Shown: piece by piece, positions 59,262 to 64,000 of the stretch
How the letters are laid out: every line of letters begins with the position of its first letter
Position numbering within the stretch: position 1 is the stretch's first letter
Source of the DNA: Epiperipatus broadwayi
Taxonomy: Eukaryota; Onychophora; Udeonychophora; Euonychophora; Peripatidae
Direction: 5' to 3'
Assembly: GCA_028023455.1 (NCBI GenBank)
Contig: JAQFVV010000013.1
Location: 1,862,001-1,926,000 of the forward strand
DNA length: 64,000 nt
Notes under the pieces: model-generated
The model's database searches: none
Seen by the model: only the letters and a program-made list of their open reading frames with translations
Told to the model about the DNA's origin: nothing
Position numbers and translations under genes: made by a program

Positions 59262-60680
59262 CTATGCTTGGCAATAAACAGTAGAGAAGACATTTTATTT
59301 GTAACTTGAAATTGTAAACCACATTAAATAAAAAAATATTGAAAAAAAAAGAGGGAGAGTATTTAGTATTAAGTGTGACTTAGAAGAAAAATTGAAAACT
59401 TGATTTGAAAAGTGGACATACATATACTTTATTACCAAATCACAAATTCATATGAAGTACAATTCATTACAAATAAAAAATAATAATAATGTAGATTTTG
59501 GCATAGGAGCAAGATAAATTGTGAAATTGAATAGATAATAACACATGCAGATAATTTAGATTTACACAAGCAATACATTTTTATTCAAGAAATGTATTTA
59601 ATATATTTCAATAGATCAAACAATATTTTAAAATTCTTTCATATATAAAAAATCAATAAAATTGTTCTTTTTATAAACTATTTTGATGAATCCATATACA
59701 TTGTAATACATTATACATGTTTCCAACATTTCATCTACTTTCTTGTAGTCATTATCAAGGATCTACAAATAAATATATATATATACACATATAATTATTA
59801 TTATAAGTATATAATTTTTAACTTGTAATATAATAACATTTCTTTAGCATTTACATATATTTCTTTTCCTTTATATATTACTCTTTTATATAATTACTTT
59901 TAATATTAAAACCATTATTTAACAATTTGTTTTATTTAAACCTGGTTTTTCATTGTTAATATATAAACTTTCTTTTAACATTCTTTCTTTCTTTATATAA
60001 TTTAAGATTTTCTAACATATTTATACCAAGATATTTGTTTAAATTCCTTGCTATGTATGTAAATATTTGATTCCTTATCGTTTAAATGCTGCTTCATTCT
60101 GGTTAGACTAGATTTTAAGACTTGAATTGTAAAGTATTTAAAAAAATGAAACATTGCAGGTAAATTTAGATATAGGGACAGAAATGGGCAAAAACAAAAT
60201 TTTGTAGAATTTGCAGGAACCCCCCCCCCTACAATATTTTTTATAGAAGAATTCAAGGAATTAATTAAAGATTCCAAATAAAATCACATTATAGGTTAAA
60301 CATTTTTTGACTAACATAAAGAATGTATTTAAATATGTAATGTCTTTAATAAATTAAAGGAACTTAATAATCAATTAGAAAGATGTTCAATATGTGTTTA
60401 TATTATAAAGAAGTGGACAAATCTCCAGTTGATATATACTCATGGGTGAGTACACGTAAATTCGTAAAAGCCACATGACAGATTTATTCCCTTCTTTATA
60501 ATAATACATATGTTGTCATCACTATATAAATATTAAACTGTTTAATATGTATTTATATAAAATTAGAGAGAGAAATTAATGAGAAAGGCTTTATCAATAC
60601 TTGATAGCTATAATTTTGAAAAATATTCTAATAAATTTATGTTAGAACTTAAACATCATTTTAAATATTAAAAACAAATA
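59262..60680. other. AT-rich DNA without a recognised gene
   Basis: Ten C at 60220-60229. A frame at 60002-60277 has no motif. Confidence 0.45.
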
Positions 60681-60687
60681 ATCAAAC

Positions 60688-60890
60688 AATTTATTCTTCA
60701 GAAGTTCATGAGATGTTTGAGCTCTGCAACTGGTAGTTATGACATCACAATTCATGAACTTTGACCTCTAGAGTTCACTGCTCTACCACTACATAAAACA
60801 TACAGTACAAATGGTTTATTGCTCAGAAGTTCACATGAAGTTTGAACACCAGAAATAATAGAGCTGAGGCCACAATTCATGGAAACCTTG
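60688..60890 (-). repeat. tRNA-like SINE remnant, two partial direct copies (family G)
   Basis: The minus strand of 60730-60800 reads GTAGTGGTAGAGCAGTGAAC then AGAGGTCAAAGTTCATGAAT, which looks like worn A and B boxes. A second partial copy follows at 60815-60890 (TTGCTCAGAAGTTCACATGA). No cloverleaf. Confidence 0.4.
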
Positions 60891-60894
60891 AAAT

Positions 60895-61830
60895 ACAGAA
60901 TCTATAATTGTACAACTGCACTAAACCTTACAAAGCATTTCAAATACCATCAAATTTTGAAGATGCCTCAGATTTATGAAGAGATCAAAAAAATGTTAGC
61001 ATATACATTACTAAAAACAATTATATTAATAACATGGACAAAAAACCAGCAAAACATCAGCAAATTTTCTACTGAGGCAAGGTAAAGTATAAAAAAAGAA
61101 ATACCAAAAATATAAAAATGGTCTATTTAAAATAATTAAACATTTATAACCCTGTAAAATAGTACATAAAAAATTAATGATGATATAAATAAGAATAACT
61201 GTTAAGCAATAAAAAAAAAGCTATAGAAAACAAACAAACAAACAAAAATCTAATAGATATAAAACAAAACTTAATATTGGAAGGAAAGTTGTTTTAGCAA
61301 TAAGAGTAATAGTTGGGTCTGTTGCAAAAATGGACTGACATGTTGAAGAATTCAATAAAGAATTACAGTTGTAGAGAAAGAAGTGAAAGTTATTGAGAGC
61401 TCTGATGAAGACTGCAGGACAGTCTAAAAACTAAGCAAAATAAAAAAGAAATTATATAAAAATTGCATTAAAGTGTACAGGAGGAGATGATAATTTTTTT
61501 TAATGATTAGAAAAGTAGAATAGTCTGTATAACTATGAAATCTTAAGAAATGTGATATTCTTTAAATGAAGACATGAGATAGTGAATTAATCTATGAAGA
61601 ATAAAAATAAATTCAAATATGGTGGAATCAGTATAAAAATTTTAAACTAAGCTGGCAAAAAAATTACAGAACAAGACAATTATTTAAATAATAAGAATAA
61701 AAATAAAATATCTAAGGAAGGAAATTACAGACCACTCAGTTTCCTATTAGTTCTAAGCAATAGATATATAATTTTTTTTTTACCAAAAATCATTAAATAA
61801 TATTTTAATTTGCGAAGCACAGATAGTTCA
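60895..61830. other. AT-rich DNA without a recognised gene
   Basis: Nothing recognised. Confidence 0.5.
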
Positions 61831-61833
61831 AAA

Positions 61834-62162
61834 TTGAAATAAATTGAGACACTGTTGAATCTCACTGCACTCATTAAAATACCTATCCAACAGCCAATCA
61901 GATGACATGACAGCCATTTAAACAACAATCATACACAAACACACAACAAAGATTTTACGAAAAAAGGGCAGTAAACGACAATCAAACCCAAACATACAAC
62001 AAAGATTTTACGAGAAAAGGGCGGCCACCCTTTTCTCATAAAATCTTTGTTGTGTGTTTGGGTTTGATTGTCGTTTAGATGGCTGTCATGTCATCTGATT
62101 GGCTGTTGGATAGATATTTTAATGAGTGCAGTGAGATTCGGCAGTGTCTCAATTTATTTCAA
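61834..62162. mobile_element. Palindromic element with an internal duplication in one arm
   Basis: Ends TTGAAATAAATTGAGACACTG and its complement. Right arm 62030-62162; the left arm is about 60 bases longer because the AACAAAGATTTTACGA...AAAGGGC segment is present twice (61947-61970 and 62000-62024). The rest of the arms is almost perfectly complementary, including GCCAATCAGATGACATGACA. No coding frame and no clear target duplication. Confidence 0.75.
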
Positions 62163-62208
62163 AGATCATTATAAAGTACTTACATAAATCTGGAACACAA
62201 TCTAATAT

Positions 62209-62220
62209 AAATACTAAGAT
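62209..62220. repeat. 12-bp target-site duplication, left copy
   Basis: AAATACTAAGAT, repeated exactly at 63856-63867. Confidence 0.8.
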
Positions 62221-62262
62221 ATAAACATTACAAGCATAAAGCTAAACTAGTCAAAATAAAAT

Positions 62263-62318
62263 CAAAACTACCCCAAATCTAAAATTAAACCAGACCAGCA
62301 TAAAAATAATATTAAAAC
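62263..62318 (+). repeat. Inverted terminal repeat, left copy
   Basis: CAAAACTACCCCAAATC ... ATTAAAAC; its complement is at 63803-63855 with a 3-base indel and otherwise full identity. It begins directly downstream of the ribozyme cleavage position. Confidence 0.85.
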
Positions 62319-62360
62319 ACAACCTAAGGTTTCACTGCTACAAGCAGACTTCTCAAGTGT
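62317..62360 (-). ncRNA. Hammerhead fold at the 3' end of the Penelope-like element, core altered
   Basis: The minus strand forms all three helices: stem I ACAC/GTGT, stem II CTGC/GCAG with loop TTGTA, stem III ACC/GGT with loop TTA, and GAA in place. The core reads TTGAGAA where CTGANGA is required, so C3 and G8 are both changed and this copy should not cleave. Cleavage in an active parent would fall after the T before GTGT, between 62320 and 62321. The minimal size and place match hammerheads described from Penelope-like elements. Confidence 0.7.
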
Positions 62361-62395
62361 AAAGAACTACAAAAAACTACACAATATATATACTA

Positions 62396-62703
62396 TTAAA
62401 AACTACCCACAAATCCATTCACTTCCCATCCACCCTTAATATTAAAAGAACTCTTAAATAAGTTAATTGCTTCAGAATAATAAATTTTCAATAATAAAGA
62501 CTCTTTAATTCTTCTTTTGATTTCATTTCTCTCAAAGAAGACAACCTTAGCTTCATCAAAATCAATAGTGTGGCCTGTATCTTTTTCATGGACATACAAA
62601 GCAGAACTAAGATATCTATTTTTAACTCTACTTTTATGAACCTTTATTCTTTCATTTAAACTCAAACTACTCTGACCTATGTAAACCTTCTTACAAAAAA
62701 ACA
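62396..62703 (-). pseudogene. Penelope-like GIY-YIG endonuclease domain
   Basis: Begins in the overlap with the reverse transcriptase frame and reads FFCKKVYIGQSSLSLNERIK, then HKSRVKNR, HEKDTGHTIDF, ERNEIKRRIKESLLIK-like, EAINLF. The YIG motif, the Arg of NERIK/HKSR, the H--TGH-IDF motif and the ERN--RR-KESL glutamate are all there, so the nuclease catalytic residues look complete. About 100 residues, normal for the domain, which nicks target DNA for priming. Separated from the reverse transcriptase by a one-base change in a T run (A run on plus, near 62694-62700). Confidence 0.85.
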
Positions 62704-63800
62704 AGGAATAAAATATACCACACCAAGAATAGTCTTTCTATCAAAAACTTCTTTTGTATTATTTAATAAATTATTCAATGTAACACCCCTTTTCCAAGCA
62801 ATTTTCTTATTTCCAAACAATTTACTATTTCTACACACAATTTTATAAGAAGACAATTTAAATGGCAAAGAAATAAAATCATATTTTTCTTTAACCTTTA
62901 CATCCTTACAAATATTACTATTAAATAAAATACTTTTAACAAATTTATCAGAGTATCCAACACTCAAATAATCTTTATAAAATTGATATTTCTGAAACAA
63001 AGCTACCCCACTAGAATTATTTAATTTAATATTCCTATGACAATAATTCCTTAAAGCAGCTACTTTATGAGATACAGACTGATAACTATCAGGTTTAATT
63101 ATAGATCTTAATTCTTTACTTTTAACTAAATGACTGCACAATAAACAATTACTTTCTATATTTCTAATCACCAAAAGATCTAAAAATTTTAACTTACCAA
63201 AATCCAACCCCCCTCCTTCTAACACAAATTTTATAGAAGGATCAAAACAATTAAACTCATTTACAAATTCCTTCAATTTATCATTCTCAACTACAAATAA
63301 ACAATCATCAACATATCTGACAAATAATTTTACATATAAACAATTATTTTTAATAATAATTTCCTCTTCCATAAAACTAATATAAACTGAACATACTAAA
63401 GGAGAAATAATATAACCTATTATCCACCCTTCCTTAATCTTATAAAAATTACCTTTATAAGTAAAATACATAGAATCTTCCAATAACAAAAGCAAATCTT
63501 TAATTACCTTAATTTTATTTTTTGATAAAGAACTTTTCTTAATCAATACAGACAAAAGAACATCAATACTGCTTAACCTATTAACAGACTGATACATATT
63601 TTCAATATCTAAACTTCCAAATACCCAATTACTTTCCATTTTAAAATTATTAATCTTATTAAAAGCCTCAAAAGAAGAAGAAACTGTGTACTGATCAAAA
63701 TCAACAAATTGTTTTAAAAAATTATTCAAGAATCTAGAAATACCCTCTACAACACTACCTGTAAAATCAAAAATAAATCTTAAAGGAAAACAATCTTTAT
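62677..63800 (-). pseudogene. Penelope-like reverse transcriptase (5' truncated)
   Basis: The open frame continues from the inversion junction: HKDCFPLRFIFDFTG, then TVSSSFEAFNKI, GSLDIENMYQSVN (catalytic Asp A motif), YKIKEGWIIGYIISPLVCSVY (motif B), KLFVRYVDDCLFVV (YVDD, motif C), KLKFLDLLVIR (thumb boundary), then HKVAALRNYCHRN and the linker up to GVVYFIPC. Everything before the first finger motif is missing. The palm residues for polymerisation are intact. The family makes cDNA on nicked chromosomal DNA. The frame closes after a slip in the T run that joins it to the endonuclease. Confidence 0.9.
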
Positions 63801-63802
63801 GA

Positions 63803-63855
63803 GTTTTAATATTTTTATGCTGGTCTGGTTTAATTTTAGATTTGGGGTAGTTTTG
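63803..63855 (-). repeat. Inverted terminal repeat, right copy
   Basis: Complement of 62263-62318. Its inner limit (63801-63803) corresponds to the predicted hammerhead cleavage position; its outer limit is the element boundary. Confidence 0.85.
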
Positions 63856-63867
63856 AAATACTAAGAT
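63856..63867. repeat. 12-bp target-site duplication, right copy
   Basis: Exact repeat of 62209-62220. Confidence 0.8.
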
Positions 63868-64000
63868 GTATTTAAAAGTGGTTTTAACATATTAATGTGA
63901 TTTCCATGCATTAAATAAAGTTATAAATAGAATTCATGCATGGGTTAACATTTTGCATTGGATTTATAGGTTATGAAAAAGATGTGACTCTTTAATGATT

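Larger units (their letters stand above)
62221..63855 (-). mobile_element. Penelope-like retroelement, 5' truncated with 5' inversion
   Basis: Bounded by the 12-bp duplication. Read on the minus strand from 63855: an inverted copy of a 53-base 3' segment (63801-63855), then the reverse transcriptase (cut within its first motifs), GIY-YIG endonuclease, a hammerhead-like fold (62317-62360), the 53-base segment in normal orientation (62263-62318), and a 42-base tail. Penelope-like elements typically carry terminal repeats in direct or inverted orientation and hammerhead motifs. This copy is young enough that its two coding parts are open except for one shift between them. Confidence 0.85.

Overview
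The window is strongly AT-rich animal DNA. It holds no convincing host protein gene, ribosomal RNA or single-copy tRNA gene; nearly everything recognisable is mobile DNA or its remains. The mixture (Penelope-like elements with GIY-YIG endonuclease, RTE-type LINE 3' ends, a Tigger/pogo transposon, a hAT transposon, tRNA-derived SINEs and many hammerhead-ribozyme repeats) points to a metazoan, most likely an invertebrate. The sequence alone does not let me name the species or phylum. All calls come from reading the sequence by eye; no search was run.

Layout. 1-5.7 kb: an RTE LINE 3' end cut by the window edge, two hammerhead/tRNA-like repeats (family C), and a Penelope-like insertion (3927-5712) with a 5' inversion and a 16-bp target duplication. 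5.7-14.9 kb: a trinucleotide satellite, three copies of hammerhead foldback family A, a TA-flanked terminal-inverted-repeat element, a tRNA-Gly SINE, and families B and C. 16.9-23.9 kb: a SINE with a 17-bp duplication, a decayed 2.2-kb Tigger transposon, a further family A copy with 13-bp duplications, the best preserved family C hammerhead, and a family A copy nested in an RTE fragment. 24-36 kb: palindromic MITE-like elements, SINEs and a recent 409-bp tandem duplication. 36.3-41.8 kb: a second TA-flanked element, then a 4.46-kb near-perfect palindrome of two long terminal repeats facing each other across a tRNA-Lys primer binding site. 42-57 kb: foldbacks, four SINEs, RTE fragments, family B and a 125-bp minisatellite. 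57.6-64 kb: a truncated hAT, a palindromic element, and a Penelope-like insertion (62221-63855) with reverse transcriptase, GIY-YIG endonuclease and a hammerhead fold.

Two themes stand out. First, hammerhead folds occur in at least three unrelated repeat families (A, B, C) and at the 3' end of a Penelope-like element. Several have all core nucleotides intact, and family A carries the ribozyme in inverted arms so that both RNA polarities can contain one. The second Penelope-like insertion has a 5' inversion whose inner edge coincides with the predicted ribozyme cleavage site, as if the template RNA had been trimmed by the ribozyme. Second, the LTR palindrome has matching 4-bp target duplications at its outer ends, and its 24-bp centre fits what is expected if plus-strand strong-stop DNA folded on its own primer binding site and primed itself.

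Few of these elements can still make protein: the reading frames are broken or truncated. The RNA-level parts (ribozymes, pol III boxes, LTR promoters) are better preserved.
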